From: Pseudonocardia ammonioxydans
GTDB lineage: Bacteria; Actinomycetota; Actinomycetes; Mycobacteriales; Pseudonocardiaceae
NCBI RefSeq assembly: GCF_900115005.1
Contig: NZ_FOUY01000002.1
Span: 330,162 to 394,161, forward strand
Length of the DNA stretch: 64,000 bases
Direction of reading: 5' to 3'
Shown: piece by piece, positions 29,558-39,857 of the stretch
Layout of the letters: every line of letters begins with the position of its first letter
How positions within the stretch are numbered: the stretch's first letter is position 1
Position numbers and translations under genes: made by a program
Notes under the pieces: model-generated
What the model saw: the letters and a program-made list of their open reading frames with translations, nothing else
The model's database searches: none
What the model was told of the DNA's origin: nothing

Positions 29558-31063
29558 GTGAGCCGCAGCTACACCGTGCGCACCTACGGGTGCCAGATGA
29601 ACGTGCACGACACGGAGCGGATGGCGGGTCTGCTGGAGGAGGCCGGCTACGCCCGTGCCGAGGACCCGGACACCGCCGACGTCGTCGTGTTCAACACCTG
29701 TGCGGTGCGCGAGAACGCGGACAACAAGCTCTACGGCAACCTCGGTCATCTCCGGCCGCGCAAGCAGGCGAACCCGGACATGCAGATCGCCGTCGGCGGA
29801 TGCCTCGCCCAGAAGGACCGCGACACGATCACCCGGAAGGCCCCGTGGGTCGACGTCGTGTTCGGAACGCACAACGTGCACGCCCTGCCGACCCTGCTCG
29901 AACGTGCCCGGCACAACGAGAATGCGCAGGTCGAGATCGCCGAGGCGCTCGAGGTGTTCCCCTCGACGCTGCCGGCGCGCCGCGAGTCCGCCTACGCGGG
30001 CTGGGTGTCGATCTCGGTGGGGTGCAACAACACCTGCACGTTCTGCATCGTCCCGTCGCTGCGCGGCAAGGAGCGCGACCGGCGCCCCGGCGACGTGCTC
30101 GCCGAGGTCGAGGCCCTGGCCGCGGACGGCGTGTCCGAGGTGACCCTGCTCGGGCAGAACGTCAACGCCTACGGCTCGGACTTCAGCGAGGGCGCAGGTG
30201 ACCGGTCCGCCTTCTCGAAGCTGCTGCGGGCCTGCGGCGACGTGCCGGGCCTGGAGCGCGTCCGCTTCACCTCCCCGCACCCGCGCGACTTCACCTCCGA
30301 CGTGATCGCCGCGATGGCCGAGACGCCGAACGTCTGCCCGCAGCTGCACATGCCGCTGCAGTCCGGCTCCGACGACGTCCTGCGCCGGATGCGTCGCTCC
30401 TACCGCTCCGAGCGCTTCCTGCGGATCCTCGCCGACGTGCGTGCCTCGATCCCGCACGCGGCGATCTCGACCGACATCATCGTCGGGTTCCCGGGGGAGA
30501 CCGAGCAGGACTTCCAGGCGACGCTGGAGGTGGTGCGGCAGGCCCGGTTCGCCCAGGCGTTCACCTTCCAGTACTCGTCGCGCCCGGGCACCCCGGCCGC
30601 CGAGATGGACGGGCAGCTGCCCAAGCACGTCGTCCAGGAACGCTATGAGCGTCTCGTCGCGCTGCAGGAGGAGATCTCCTGGGCGGAGAACCGCGCGCAG
30701 GAGGGCCGGGAGGTCGAGCTGCTGGTCTCCACCGGCGAGGGCCGCAAGGACGACGCCACCCGGCGGCTCACCGGCCGGGCGCGGGACGGCCGGCTGGTGC
30801 ACTTCGCCCCCGGGGAGACGAGCGGGATCCGCCCGGGCGACCTGGTGACGGTCGTCGTGGACCGGGGCGCCCCGCACCACCTGATCGCCGACGGCGGGGT
30901 CCTGACCCACCGTCGTACCCGGGCCGGGGACATGGCGGAGGCGGGCGAGCGTCCCAGCGGGGCGCCCACCACCCTCGGCCTGCCCGCGTTCGGGCAGCCG
31001 GCCGCGCAGCCCGAGCCGGTCTCGCCGTGCGCGGTCCCCGTCACGTCCGGAGGTGCCCGATGA
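29558..31063 (+). CDS. miaB: tRNA-2-methylthio-N6-dimethylallyladenosine synthase MiaB
   Basis: Radical-SAM methylthiotransferase that adds a methylthio group to i6A37 of tRNAs, after MiaA. 501 residues. The N-terminal UPF0004 domain has three cluster cysteines (YGCQMN, NTCAVRE, GGCLAQ). The radical-SAM motif is CNNTCTFC and a TRAM domain follows near residue 385. GTG at 29558 lies 9 bases after TACCCT, suggesting a leaderless mRNA. The C-terminus overlaps the next gene by 4 bp. miaA lies 3 kb downstream in the same block. Confidence 0.95.
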   Translation: MSRSYTVRTYGCQMNVHDTERMAGLLEEAGYARAEDPDTADVVVFNTCAVRENADNKLYGNLGHLRPRKQANPDMQIAVGGCLAQKDRDTITRKAPWVDVVFGTHNVHALPTLLERARHNENAQVEIAEALEVFPSTLPARRESAYAGWVSISVGCNNTCTFCIVPSLRGKERDRRPGDVLAEVEALAADGVSEVTLLGQNVNAYGSDFSEGAGDRSAFSKLLRACGDVPGLERVRFTSPHPRDFTSDVIAAMAETPNVCPQLHMPLQSGSDDVLRRMRRSYRSERFLRILADVRASIPHAAISTDIIVGFPGETEQDFQATLEVVRQARFAQAFTFQYSSRPGTPAAEMDGQLPKHVVQERYERLVALQEEISWAENRAQEGREVELLVSTGEGRKDDATRRLTGRARDGRLVHFAPGETSGIRPGDLVTVVVDRGAPHHLIADGGVLTHRRTRAGDMAEAGERPSGAPTTLGLPAFGQPAAQPEPVSPCAVPVTSGGAR

Positions 31064-31509
31064 GTGGAGACGTCTCGCCGGAGACCCGGGCCGAGATCGA
31101 CAGCGCCGGCCGGGCCGCGCTGCGCCGGATCGACCCCGGTGGCCGCCGCGCCATGGTGATCGCGGTCGGGGTGCTGGCCGCCGTCGTCGGGCTGCTGCTG
31201 CCGTGGGTGGCGGGCAGCCCGGGCTGGGAGGTCCTGGCCACCGGGGCGGCCGGGCCGATGCCGTCGCTGTTCGCGATCACGCTCAGCACGTTCGGCATCG
31301 TCGTCCCGACGGCGGCGCTGCTGACCCGGCTGTGGGTGCTGGCCTGGCTGGCCGCGTTCGGCTCCGGCATCTCCTCGGTCACCGGCATGTGGGCGGTCTG
31401 GTCCCAGCAGACCGGGGGCAACGGCCCCGGGTTCGGGCTGGTGCTGGCGCTGGCGACCATGGTGGTGCTGACGTTCGTGTGGGCCGGGACGGCCCTGCAG
31501 CGCGACTAG
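31060..31509 (+). CDS. Conserved actinobacterial membrane protein (Rv2732c-like)
   Basis: 149 residues with four predicted membrane helices after a short charged N-terminus ([26 protein letters not shown]). Its place directly after miaB, with ATGA overlap, matches Rv2732c of M. tuberculosis. GGAGGTG precedes the start. Function is unknown. Confidence 0.85.
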   Translation: MSGDVSPETRAEIDSAGRAALRRIDPGGRRAMVIAVGVLAAVVGLLLPWVAGSPGWEVLATGAAGPMPSLFAITLSTFGIVVPTAALLTRLWVLAWLAAFGSGISSVTGMWAVWSQQTGGNGPGFGLVLALATMVVLTFVWAGTALQRD

Positions 31510-31539
31510 GAGTGGCTGCTGGCAGGGCGCCCCGCCGGC

Positions 31540-32937
31540 TCACCGCTCGTTGACCGACTGCTCGGCGGCCTCCAGCCACTCGCGCCACTGCGTCGCCTGC
31601 GCCCGGGCCTGCTCGGCACGGCGGCGGTCCCCGGACGCCTCGGCCTTCTCGGCCTGCGTCTCGAACTGCTCGACGCGCGCCCGGAACTGTTCGACGCGGG
31701 CCTGGGCCTCCGGGTCGGTACGGCGCCACTGGGCGTCGGCTGCGTCGGCGACCTTCTCCTCGATCCCGCGCAGCCTGCCCTCGAGGGTCCGGATCTCGTC
31801 GCGCGGGACCTTGCCGATCTCCTCCCAGCGCTCCTGCACGTTCCGCAGGGCGGCGCGCGCGGTGTCCGGATCCGAGAGGTCGATCTTCTCGGCCTCGGCG
31901 AGCAGCTGCTTCTTGGCGTCGGCGTTCGCGGTGAACTCGGCGTCGCGGGCGGCGAAGTGCTCGTTGCGACGGGCGAAGAACCGGTCCTGGGCACCGCGGA
32001 ACCGGGCCCACAGGGCGTCGTCGGCCTCGCGGTGGGCGCGCCCGGCGGCCTTCCACTCGGCCATCAGGTCCCGGTAGGCGGCCGCGGTCGACGACCACTC
32101 CTCGGAGCCGGCCAGCTCCTCGGCCTGCGCCGCCAGCTCCTCCTTGCGGCCCTTCGCCGCGACCCGCTGCCGGTCGAGGTCGGCGAAGTGCGAGCCGCGC
32201 CGCCGGTTGAACGCCTCGCGCGCCTTCGAGTAGCGCTTCCACAGCTGCTCGTCGGTCTTGCGGTCGACGCCCTTGATCGTGCGCCACTCGTCGAGGATCG
32301 CCTTGAACCGGTCCCCGGCCTGCTTCCACTGGGTGGAGTCCTCGGCCAGCTTCTCGGCCTCGACGGCGAGTGCCTCCTTGCGTGCGACGGCGTCGGTGCG
32401 GGCCCGGTCGCGCTCCTCGCGGGCCGCGGTGACGCCCTGCTCCGCGCGACCGACGAGCTCGTCGAGCCGGACGTGCAGGCCCGCGACGTCCCCCACGACG
32501 GCGGCCTCGTCGAGGCCGTCGCGCAGTGTCCGCAGCGCGGTCAGCGACGCCTTCGGGTCCCCGCCCCCGGCGATCCGGGCGGCGAGCACCTCGGTCTCGG
32601 TGACCAGCGCGTCGAAGCGCTTCGCGTAGTGCTCCAGCCCCTCGGCCGGCGGGCCGGCCTGGTACGAGCCGACGACCCGGTCGCCGTCCGGGGTGATCAG
32701 GTGGATGGTGCCGTCGCCGTCGGCGCGGCCCCAGCGGCCCGGGTCGGCCGATGCGGCCGGGACCGGGGACGGGTGCGCGGCGGGCGGGGCCGGTGCGGCG
32801 GCCGCCGGTGCCGGGCCGGGCCGGCCGGCGGGCGGACCGGGACGGGGCGCGGCCCCGGGAGGCGGCCCCGGCTTCGGGATCGAGGCGGGGGTCGGCGGGC
32901 CGGGGCGTGGCCCCGGGGTGGCGTTGGTCTCGGGCAC
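31540..32937 (-). CDS. DUF349 coiled-coil protein (Rv2731-like)
   Basis: 465 residues. A Pro/Ala/Gly-rich N-terminus (about 1-70) precedes several DUF349 repeats made of long charged helices (for example DRFKAILDEWRTIKGVDRKTDEQLWKRY and WEEIGKVPRDEIRTLEGRLRGIEEKV). DUF349 proteins are widespread helical proteins of uncertain role. The same gene lies at this spot in mycobacteria. The start is GTG at 32937 with GAGGAGGA upstream. Confidence 0.88.
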   Translation of the reverse strand: MPETNATPGPRPGPPTPASIPKPGPPPGAAPRPGPPAGRPGPAPAAAAPAPPAAHPSPVPAASADPGRWGRADGDGTIHLITPDGDRVVGSYQAGPPAEGLEHYAKRFDALVTETEVLAARIAGGGDPKASLTALRTLRDGLDEAAVVGDVAGLHVRLDELVGRAEQGVTAAREERDRARTDAVARKEALAVEAEKLAEDSTQWKQAGDRFKAILDEWRTIKGVDRKTDEQLWKRYSKAREAFNRRRGSHFADLDRQRVAAKGRKEELAAQAEELAGSEEWSSTAAAYRDLMAEWKAAGRAHREADDALWARFRGAQDRFFARRNEHFAARDAEFTANADAKKQLLAEAEKIDLSDPDTARAALRNVQERWEEIGKVPRDEIRTLEGRLRGIEEKVADAADAQWRRTDPEAQARVEQFRARVEQFETQAEKAEASGDRRRAEQARAQATQWREWLEAAEQSVNER

Positions 32938-33243
32938 CGGTGTGTCCTCCTCGTTCGGCCCGCCGGATCAGTGGCGGGCGCCCCGCCCGGACGTCCTGCG
33001 GGGCCGTGCGCGCGCCGAGCCTCCTCGCCGCGGCGAGGGGTCGGAGACGCGATTCAAGCAGGTGAACCGCCTCCGGGGAAACCTGCGGGTCCCGCGGGGG
33101 TGGCCGTACGGGCCGCGAGCGGCCGCCGGCGGGCGGCGAACGTGCCCGCGACCGGTCATTCCCCGCGCCGGCGCGGGGACGCCGGAGCCGCCCGACCGGA
33201 TCGCCCGGGCAGCGTTCCGGGGCGCTGGCTACGCTCGGAGACC
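32938..33243. promoter_or_regulatory. Divergent promoter region, DUF349 gene and dioxygenase-like gene
   Basis: 306 bp with no gene. A TACGCT box at 33229-33234 lies 9 bases before GTG 33244, giving a probable leaderless promoter for the plus-strand operon. Nothing else distinct is seen. Confidence 0.4.
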
Positions 33244-33945
33244 GTGCTCGCCGCGATCGCCGTCCTGCCCCATCCGCCGCTGCTGGTCCCCGAACTGAGC
33301 GGGGACGCAGCGATCGAGACCGAGACGCTGCGCGACGCCGTCCGGGACGCGGCGAAGGCGCTGGCCGCGGTGGCGCCCGTCTGGATCGCCGTCGGTGCGG
33401 ACCCGGGTGGGCGGCGCACCGTCGCACCCGGGACCCGGGGCACCTTCACCGGGTACGGCCGCGACGTCCCGGTCGCGCTGCCCGGGCCGGGCTCCGCCGA
33501 CGAGGGGCCGGAGCTGCCGTTGCCGCTGCTGGTCGCCGCGTGGGCCGCGGCGGGCACCGACGTGCGGTCGGTGCGGGGCGAGCTCGTCGCGCCGGACGCG
33601 TCGCCGGCCGACTGCCTGGCGCTCGGCCGGTCCCTGGCCCCCGAGGACGCCGGTCTGCTCGTGCTCGGTGACGGTGCCGCCATGCACACCGCGAAGGCCC
33701 CGGGCGGGTTCGACGAGCGGGCCGAGGGGTTCGACGCCGCCGTCGCCACCGCGCTGGACGTCCCCGACCCGGACGCCTTCGCCGGCCTCGCCCCGGACCT
33801 CGCGGCCGACCTGTGGGCCGCCGGACGCGCCCCGTGGCAGGTCATGGCCGGTGCCGCGGAGGGCCGCGGGTGGCGGGCCGCGCACCGGCACACCTCGATG
33901 CCCTACGGCGTCGCGTACCACGTGGCGCTGTGGGAACCGGCATGA
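33244..33945 (+). CDS. Class III extradiol dioxygenase-like protein (Rv2728c-like)
   Basis: 233 residues beginning [18 protein letters not shown], typical of the LigB-fold family with a His pair near the N-terminus. The chain keeps the fold length, but metal ligands beyond the N-terminal His are not certain, so enzyme activity is not assured. In mycobacteria Rv2728c holds the same place before miaA. Its stop overlaps the miaA start (ATGA), so expression is coupled to tRNA modification genes. Confidence 0.8.
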   Translation: MLAAIAVLPHPPLLVPELSGDAAIETETLRDAVRDAAKALAAVAPVWIAVGADPGGRRTVAPGTRGTFTGYGRDVPVALPGPGSADEGPELPLPLLVAAWAAAGTDVRSVRGELVAPDASPADCLALGRSLAPEDAGLLVLGDGAAMHTAKAPGGFDERAEGFDAAVATALDVPDPDAFAGLAPDLAADLWAAGRAPWQVMAGAAEGRGWRAAHRHTSMPYGVAYHVALWEPA

Positions 33946-34880
33946 CGGCCGGGCCGGAACCGGGGCTGGTCGCCGTGGTCGGGCCGACCGCGACCGGCAA
34001 GTCCGACCTCGGGCTGGAGATCGCGCTCGCCCTCGGCGGCGAGGTGGTCAACGCCGACGCGATGCAGCTCTACCGGGGCCTCGACATCGGCACCGCGAAG
34101 CTGCCCGCCGACGAGCGGCGCGGCGTGCCGCACCACCTGCTCGACGTCCTCGGCGTGCGCGAGACCGCCTCCGTCGCCGCCTACCAGCGCGCCGCCCGCG
34201 CGGTGATCGAACGGCTGCGGGCCGCGGGCCGGACCCCGGTGCTGGTGGGCGGGTCCGGCCTGTACGTCCAGGCCGTGCTCGACGAGCTGGAGTTCCCCGG
34301 CACCGACCCCGCGCTGCGGGCCGAGCTGGAGGCCGAGCTGGAGGCGCTCGGGCCCGGCCCGCTGCACCGGCGGCTGGCCTCCGTCGACCCCGCGGCCGCC
34401 GCGGAGGTGCTCCCGTCGAACGGGCGGCGGATCGTGCGGGCGCTGGAGGTGATCGCGCTGACCGGGCGGCCGTTCCGGGCCACGCTGCCGACCACCGGCG
34501 AACCCCGCTACGACGCGGTCCTGCTCGGCGTCGACCGGGCCGTCGACGAGCTCGACGCCCGGGTCGCGGTCCGGGTCGACCGGATGCTCGAGGCTGGGCT
34601 GGTCGAGGAGACCCGGGCACTGCTGCCGCACGGGCTGGCCGAGGGCCGCACGGCGTCCCGGGCGCTGGGCTACCGGCAGGTGCTCGACGCCCTGACCGAG
34701 GACCCCGGCGCCCCCGACATCGACGCGATCCGGGACGGCACGGTCCGCGCGACCCGCAAGTTCGTGCGGCGCCAGCGGTCCTGGTTCCGCCGGGACAAGC
34801 GCATCCACTGGCTGGACGGGGCCGACCCGGACCTGGCCGGGACCGCACGGTCGGTGCTCGCTCGTACCCTGGTCGCATGA
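33942..34880 (+). CDS. miaA: tRNA dimethylallyltransferase MiaA
   Basis: Transfers dimethylallyl from DMAPP to A37 of UNN-reading tRNAs. 312 residues. P-loop GPTATGKS (14-21), the [15 protein letters not shown] signature and ALGYRQVLD are intact, with the C-terminal [10 protein letters not shown] tRNA-binding tail. It overlaps both neighbours by 4 bp (dioxygenase-like gene and dapF). Product is the substrate for MiaB encoded upstream. Confidence 0.96.
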   Translation: MTAGPEPGLVAVVGPTATGKSDLGLEIALALGGEVVNADAMQLYRGLDIGTAKLPADERRGVPHHLLDVLGVRETASVAAYQRAARAVIERLRAAGRTPVLVGGSGLYVQAVLDELEFPGTDPALRAELEAELEALGPGPLHRRLASVDPAAAAEVLPSNGRRIVRALEVIALTGRPFRATLPTTGEPRYDAVLLGVDRAVDELDARVAVRVDRMLEAGLVEETRALLPHGLAEGRTASRALGYRQVLDALTEDPGAPDIDAIRDGTVRATRKFVRRQRSWFRRDKRIHWLDGADPDLAGTARSVLARTLVA

Positions 34881-35752
34881 GCACCGGCGGCATCGAGTTC
34901 ACCAAGGGTCACGGCACGCAGAACGACTTCGTCGTGCTGCCGGATCCCGATGCCGCGCTCCAGCTCACGCCGGAGCGGGTCGCCGCGCTGTGCGACCGCC
35001 ACCGCGGCCTCGGGGCCGACGGTGTGCTCCGCGTCGTGCGCTGGGCGAAGCTGGCCGGGGACGAGTCGGTCCCGGAGCCCGTCGAGGGTGTCGAGTGGTT
35101 CATGGACTACCGCAACGCCGACGGCTCGGTGGCCGAGATGTGCGGCAACGGGGTGCGGGTGTTCGCCCGCTACCTGCACGACCGCGGCTGGGCCCCGGGA
35201 GGCGGTGCGATCGGCACCCGGGCCGGGGTGCGCACGGCGACGATCTCCGGGGACACCGTGTCCGTCGACATGGGCCCGGTGGCGATCGGCGCCGCGTCCG
35301 TCGCGACCAGCGGTGACGCCCGGTTCGACGGGGTGGCGCTCGACGTCGGCAACCCGCACCTGGCCTGCGTGATCGCCGCCGACCCGGATGCGCTGGACCT
35401 GACCCGGGCGCCGTCGTACGACCGGCGGGTGTTCCCGCACGGGGTGAACGTCGAGTTCGTGACCCCGCTGCAGGGGCCCGCCGACGGGGGCACGGTGCGG
35501 ATGCGCGTGCACGAACGCGGGGTGGGGGAGACCCGGGCCTGCGGGACCGGGACGGTCGCCGCCGTCGTCGCGGCGTTGCGCTCGGCCGGGCACGACGCGG
35601 GCGACGTGCACGTCGCCACCCCGGGCGGGCGGCTGCGGGTGACCGTCGAAGCGGGGGACGGCGGCTCCACCGGCCCCACGGTGCTGCATGGCCCCGCCGT
35701 CCTCCTGGCCACCGGGGAGCTGGATCGGGCCTGGTGGGAGGCACCGGCCTGA
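34877..35752 (+). CDS. dapF: Diaminopimelate epimerase
   Basis: Converts LL- to meso-diaminopimelate for lysine and peptidoglycan. 291 residues. The two catalytic cysteines lie in AEMCGNGVR and ETRACGTGT, and GTQNDFVVL is the family N-terminal motif. ATG at 34877 overlaps the miaA stop by 4 bp. A TACCCT box 8 bases before the start could also give a separate leaderless mRNA. Confidence 0.96.
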   Translation: MSTGGIEFTKGHGTQNDFVVLPDPDAALQLTPERVAALCDRHRGLGADGVLRVVRWAKLAGDESVPEPVEGVEWFMDYRNADGSVAEMCGNGVRVFARYLHDRGWAPGGGAIGTRAGVRTATISGDTVSVDMGPVAIGAASVATSGDARFDGVALDVGNPHLACVIAADPDALDLTRAPSYDRRVFPHGVNVEFVTPLQGPADGGTVRMRVHERGVGETRACGTGTVAAVVAALRSAGHDAGDVHVATPGGRLRVTVEAGDGGSTGPTVLHGPAVLLATGELDRAWWEAPA

Positions 35753-35850
35753 CGCCGGGCACACCGCAGGGCCGCCGGTCGGCGCGGCCGGGTGGAGCCG
35801 GGGAAACGAACCGGACAACGGACCCGGAACGTGGGACACTCGGTGACGAG

Positions 35851-37296
35851 ATGACTGAAGCCCGCATGCCGTCCACCGGCGAACTCGAACTCGAGGAGCG
35901 TTCCTCGCTCCGCCGCGTCCGCGGCCTGTCCACCGAGCTCACCGACGTCACCGAGGTCGAGTACCGGCGCCTGCAACTGGAGCGCGTGGTGCTGGTCGGG
36001 GTCTGGACCGAGGGCTCGGCGGAGCAGGCCGAGGCCTCGCTCGCCGAGCTGGCCCGCCTCGCCGAGACCGCCGGCTCGGAGGTGCTCGACGGGCTGGTGC
36101 AGCGCCGCTCGACGCCGGACCCGGCGACGTTCATCGGCTCCGGCAAGGTCGACGAGCTGGGGCTCGCGGTGCGCACCTCCGAGGCCGACACCGTGATCTG
36201 CGACGGCGAGCTCTCGCCCGGTCAGCTCCGCCAGCTGGAGGAGCGGCTCAAGGTCAAGGTGATCGACCGGACCGCGTTGATCCTCGACATCTTCGCCCAG
36301 CACGCCCGCTCCCGGGACGGCAAGGCCCAGGTCGAGCTGGCCCAGCTGTCGTACCTGCTGCCGCGGCTGCGCGGTTGGGGTGAGGCGCTCTCCCGGCAGG
36401 TCGGCGGCCGGGCCGCGGGCGGTGTCGGGATCGGTGGCCGTGGCCCCGGTGAGACGAAGATCGAGCTGGACCGCCGCCGGATCCGGGCGCGCATGTCGAA
36501 GCTGCGCCGCGAGATCGGCGCGATGCGTCAGGTCCGCGAGACCCAGCGCGGCAGCCGCACGCGCAACGAGATCCCGTCGGTGGCGATCGTCGGCTACACC
36601 AACGCCGGCAAGTCCAGCCTGCTCAACCAGCTGACCGACGCCGGGGTGCTGGTCGAGGACGCGCTGTTCGCGACGCTGGACCCCACCACCCGCCGCGCCG
36701 AGACGGCGGACGGCCGTGCCTACACCCTCACCGACACCGTCGGGTTCGTGCGGCACCTGCCGCACCAGCTGGTCGAGGCGTTCCGGTCGACGCTCGAGGA
36801 GGCCGCGCGGGCCGACCTGCTCGTGCACGTGGTCGACGGGGCCGACCCGCTGCCCGACGACCAGATCGCCGCCGTCCGCCAGGTCCTGGTCGAGATCGGT
36901 GAGGAGCAGGGCGGCACCATGCCGCCGGAACTCCTCGTGATCAACAAGACCGACGCGGCCGGCGACCTCGCACTGGCCCGGCTGCGGCACGCCCAGCCCG
37001 ACGCGGTGTTCGTGTCGGCGCACAACGGCGCCGGCATCGCGAAGCTGCGGGAGCGGATCGCCGAGCGGCTGCCGCGACCGGAGTACGACGTCGACCTGCT
37101 GCTGCCCTACACCGAGGGCGCGCTCGTGGCGCGGCTGCACGACGAGGGCGAGATCCTCGCGGAGGAGCACACCGGCGACGGCACCCGCATCCGGGCCCGG
37201 GTCGGGCCCGAGCTCGGCACCGCGGTGCTGCCGTACGCGGTCGGCGGGAGCGCGGTGGAGTCCACCGACCTCCCCGCGACGGTGGTCGGGCGCTGA
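35851..37296 (+). CDS. hflX: GTPase HflX (ribosome-splitting factor)
   Basis: 481 residues. The N-terminal HflX domain (about 40-215; TFIGSGKVDEL and GGRGPGETKIELDRR) is followed by a G domain (about 235-400) with G1 GYTNAGKSS, G3 DTVGFV and G4 NKTD. HflX binds the large subunit and rescues stalled ribosomes under heat or antibiotic stress. ATG at 35851 is chosen; an in-frame ATG at 35866 is possible. It follows dapF by 98 bp, as in mycobacteria. Confidence 0.95.
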   Translation: MTEARMPSTGELELEERSSLRRVRGLSTELTDVTEVEYRRLQLERVVLVGVWTEGSAEQAEASLAELARLAETAGSEVLDGLVQRRSTPDPATFIGSGKVDELGLAVRTSEADTVICDGELSPGQLRQLEERLKVKVIDRTALILDIFAQHARSRDGKAQVELAQLSYLLPRLRGWGEALSRQVGGRAAGGVGIGGRGPGETKIELDRRRIRARMSKLRREIGAMRQVRETQRGSRTRNEIPSVAIVGYTNAGKSSLLNQLTDAGVLVEDALFATLDPTTRRAETADGRAYTLTDTVGFVRHLPHQLVEAFRSTLEEAARADLLVHVVDGADPLPDDQIAAVRQVLVEIGEEQGGTMPPELLVINKTDAAGDLALARLRHAQPDAVFVSAHNGAGIAKLRERIAERLPRPEYDVDLLLPYTEGALVARLHDEGEILAEEHTGDGTRIRARVGPELGTAVLPYAVGGSAVESTDLPATVVGR

Positions 37297-37445
37297 CCCG
37301 GGGGCACCGGCCCACGCCCGGCCCGCTCCCTGCGGCCGCCTCCACCGGTTCCGCGGAACGCGTCGCGAACGGCCCGGCCGGGCGAGCGAGATCCGCCGGG
37401 GCCGCTGCGGCGCTCGCCTCGGCGACCCTGCTGCGGTCCACCGCA

Positions 37446-37499
37446 GCCGTTGGTGTGACCGTGGCCGTTGGTATGGCGGTAGCCGTTGGTGTGGCTGGG
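37446..37499 (+). repeat. Three 18-bp tandem repeats encoding a signal-peptide core
   Basis: Units GCCGTTGGTrTGrCsGTr at 37446-37463, 37464-37481 and 37482-37499 encode the repeated AVGVTV/AVGMAV/AVGVAG hydrophobic core. Two possible start codons (GTG 37455, ATG 37473) lie inside the array. Confidence 0.7.
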
Positions 37500-38642
37500 G
37501 CCGTGCCGCCGGCCGGATCGGGGAGCGTGGTGGCGCCGAGCGCGGCACACGCCGTCGTACCGCCGGCCGGGCCGAGCGTTCCCGCCCGGCCGGACGGGCC
37601 CGTGACCTCGGACGATCGGCCCGGGCCGTCCGTCGGCCCGCCGGTCCCGGCCTGCACCGTGGACGACCCGTGGGTGGCCGAGATATCGGGTCTGGTCGCC
37701 GAGGGGCCCCGCGGAGCCCCGCCCGAGCGCTATCACGCCGTCGTCGACGGCGGCGGTACCGCGCAGCTGTTCACCCTGGACCCGGCGACCTGTGCGGTCA
37801 CCGCCGTGCGCGACACCGCCGTCCCGGTCACCGATGTCGAGGACCTGGGCGCGACACCCGACGGCACGGTGTGGCTGGCCGACACCGGTGACAACGGGGC
37901 CCGCCGCGCTGCGGTGCGGCTGGTCGTGCTGCCGTTCGCGGGCCCGCCGCGGGTGCACGACCTGGTCTACCGGGACGGTCCGCGGGATGCGGAGGCGGTG
38001 CTCGTCGCCGACGACGGTGTCCCACTGATCGTCGAGAAGGACACCGGTGCCGCCGGTGTCTACCGGCCGTCCCGCGCGCTCGACGACACCGGGGGCGCCG
38101 CAGCCACCGGACCGGTACCGCTGGACCGGGTCGCGGACGTGGTGCTGCCGTACTCGGCGACCACGGGCGGTCCCCTCGGTGCGACCGGCTCGCGGACGGT
38201 CACCGGGGCTGCGGTCGGCCCACCCGGAGCCGACGGCGGCCGCGCCGCCGCGTTGCGGACCTACACTGACGCCTGGATCTTCCCGCTGCGTGATCCCGCG
38301 GCGCCGGTCACCGCGGACGCGCTGGTGGCGGCGTTGCGGGAGGCCCCGCTGCCGGTGCCGCTGCCGGACGAGGCGCAGGGGGAGGCGGTGGCGCTGGACG
38401 GCCGCGGGACGCTGCACTCCGCGTCGGAGGCCCGCGGCCTCTCCCCGGCCGGGATCCGTACGGTCCCCGGTGCGCTGCCCGCGGCGACCGCGGCCGCGGC
38501 ACCGGTCGTCGAGCAGCCCGCGGAGGTGCCCGCGACACCGACGTTCCCGCCGTGGCTGCCCGCCGTCGCCGGAGCCGGCGGGCTCGGCCTGCTGCTGCTC
38601 GCCGGGGTCGGCGCGATGATCCTGCACGGGCGGCGCCGCTGA
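37455..38642 (+). CDS. Secreted, C-terminally anchored Ala/Pro-rich protein (Rv2721c position)
   Basis: About 395 residues. A hydrophobic N-terminus (VAVGMAVAVGVAGAV) acts as signal peptide and ends near AHA. The body (about 65-320) shows short repeats like propeller blades (LEDLGATPDG, WLADTGDNG). A single membrane helix (about 367-390; AVAGAGGLGLLLLAGVGAMIL) and an RRR tail fix it in the membrane with the body outside. Gene order (hflX-this-lexA) matches Rv2721c. The reading frame is open upstream of GTG 37455, so the start is uncertain. Confidence 0.75.
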   Translation: MTVAVGMAVAVGVAGAVPPAGSGSVVAPSAAHAVVPPAGPSVPARPDGPVTSDDRPGPSVGPPVPACTVDDPWVAEISGLVAEGPRGAPPERYHAVVDGGGTAQLFTLDPATCAVTAVRDTAVPVTDVEDLGATPDGTVWLADTGDNGARRAAVRLVVLPFAGPPRVHDLVYRDGPRDAEAVLVADDGVPLIVEKDTGAAGVYRPSRALDDTGGAAATGPVPLDRVADVVLPYSATTGGPLGATGSRTVTGAAVGPPGADGGRAAALRTYTDAWIFPLRDPAAPVTADALVAALREAPLPVPLPDEAQGEAVALDGRGTLHSASEARGLSPAGIRTVPGALPAATAAAAPVVEQPAEVPATPTFPPWLPAVAGAGGLGLLLLAGVGAMILHGRRR

Positions 38643-38688
38643 CCGCCCGGTGTCCGGGGCGAGGCCGCGGGTGCTCCGCGGGCCGCGC

Positions 38689-39417
38689 TCAGAGTCGCCG
38701 CAGCACCGCCACGACCCGCCCCAGGATCGACGCGTCGTCCCCCGGGATCGGCTCGTAGGCGTCGTTCGCCGGCATCAGCCAGATGTGTCCGTCCTTGCGG
38801 CGGAACGTCTTCACCGTGGCCTCGCCGTCGATCATCGCCGCGACGACCTCGCCCTGCTCGGCCACCGGCTGCTGCCGGACGACCACCCAGTCCCCGTCGG
38901 TGATCGCGGCGTTGATCATCGAGTCGCCCTTGACGTTCAGCAGGAACAACGTGCCCTCGCCGACGATCTCCCGGGGGAGCGGGAACACGTCCTGCACGGC
39001 CTGCTCGGCGAGGATCGGCCCGCCCGCGGCGATGTCGCCGATCAGCGGGACGAAGGCCGGCGACGGCGTCTCCGACGGGGCCGCGGCCTCCGCCTCCCCG
39101 CCGTCACCGCTGATCTGTTCCGGGCTGCGCACGTCCACCGCGCGGGTGCGGTTCGGGTCCCGGCGCAGGAACCCCTTGCGTTCCAGGGTCCGCAGCTGGT
39201 GGTGGACCGACGACGTGGAGGTCAGCCCCACCGCGTCGCCGATCTCGCGCACGCTCGGCGGGTAGCCGTAGCGGTCCACCCAGTCGCGGATGACCGTCAG
39301 GACCTTCCGCTGCCGTGGGGTCAGACCGCGCGTGTCGGACCGGGGTTCGGGGAACTCCCGGACCTTCGCGGAGCCGCGCCCGGTGGGCGCCCCGCCTCCG
39401 GACTCGTCCGCTGCCAT
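38689..39417 (-). CDS. lexA: SOS repressor LexA
   Basis: 242 residues. An N-terminal winged helix (about 35-95; [15 protein letters not shown] and [18 protein letters not shown]) is followed by the S24 autoprotease. The Ala-Gly cleavage site lies in DIAAGGPI, the catalytic Ser in KGDSM and Lys in ATVKTF. It represses DNA-damage genes until RecA filaments trigger self-cleavage. ATG at 39417 has GAGGAGG upstream. A LexA-box-like site lies 142 bp upstream. Confidence 0.96.
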   Translation of the reverse strand: MAADESGGGAPTGRGSAKVREFPEPRSDTRGLTPRQRKVLTVIRDWVDRYGYPPSVREIGDAVGLTSTSSVHHQLRTLERKGFLRRDPNRTRAVDVRSPEQISGDGGEAEAAAPSETPSPAFVPLIGDIAAGGPILAEQAVQDVFPLPREIVGEGTLFLLNVKGDSMINAAITDGDWVVVRQQPVAEQGEVVAAMIDGEATVKTFRRKDGHIWLMPANDAYEPIPGDDASILGRVVAVLRRL

Positions 39418-39558
39418 CGCATTCGCCTCCTCGAGGATGTACCGGCACCCACAGTAGCCACATTCCGGCCGTACGCCAAACATGCGTTCGAAGTTCGTGC
39501 CGGGCGTGTCGTGGATTCCGCCGGGCCCGTGGTGGTACAACATCGCACGGGCGTTCGA

Positions 39559-39574
39559 TCGAACATCGATTCGA
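39559..39574. promoter_or_regulatory. Candidate LexA (SOS) box in the lexA-divS-like intergenic region
   Basis: TCGAACATCGATTCGA differs at one base from the actinobacterial SOS box TCGAAC-N4-GTTCGA. The 440-bp gap (39418-39857) between lexA and the divergent small membrane protein gene holds this site, no gene and no other clear element. Autoregulation of lexA and co-control of the divergent gene are expected from Mycobacterium and Corynebacterium. Confidence 0.8.
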
Positions 39575-39857
39575 CCCCGGGTCGCGGTGGCGCCGGTGCA
39601 CGTGCCGGCCGGCCGACGCGGGCCGGGCCGGGTGTCGGCGCCGGGCGGGACCGACCCGCCGCGGGCGCCGACCACCGTCCGGACCTGCGACGACGCGGAT
39701 CCTGTCGGTGCCCGGTGCTAGACAGCTCGTACGCCCGTTCGAGCGGCCTCGGGGAAGGGCCGGTCGGGGCGAGCAGGACGTGCGGCCGGGTGTGGCCGGG
39801 CGTCGACGGCGACGGCCCGCCACGCGGCGGTGCGGTCCTGGAGGAGCAGGAGGAGCC

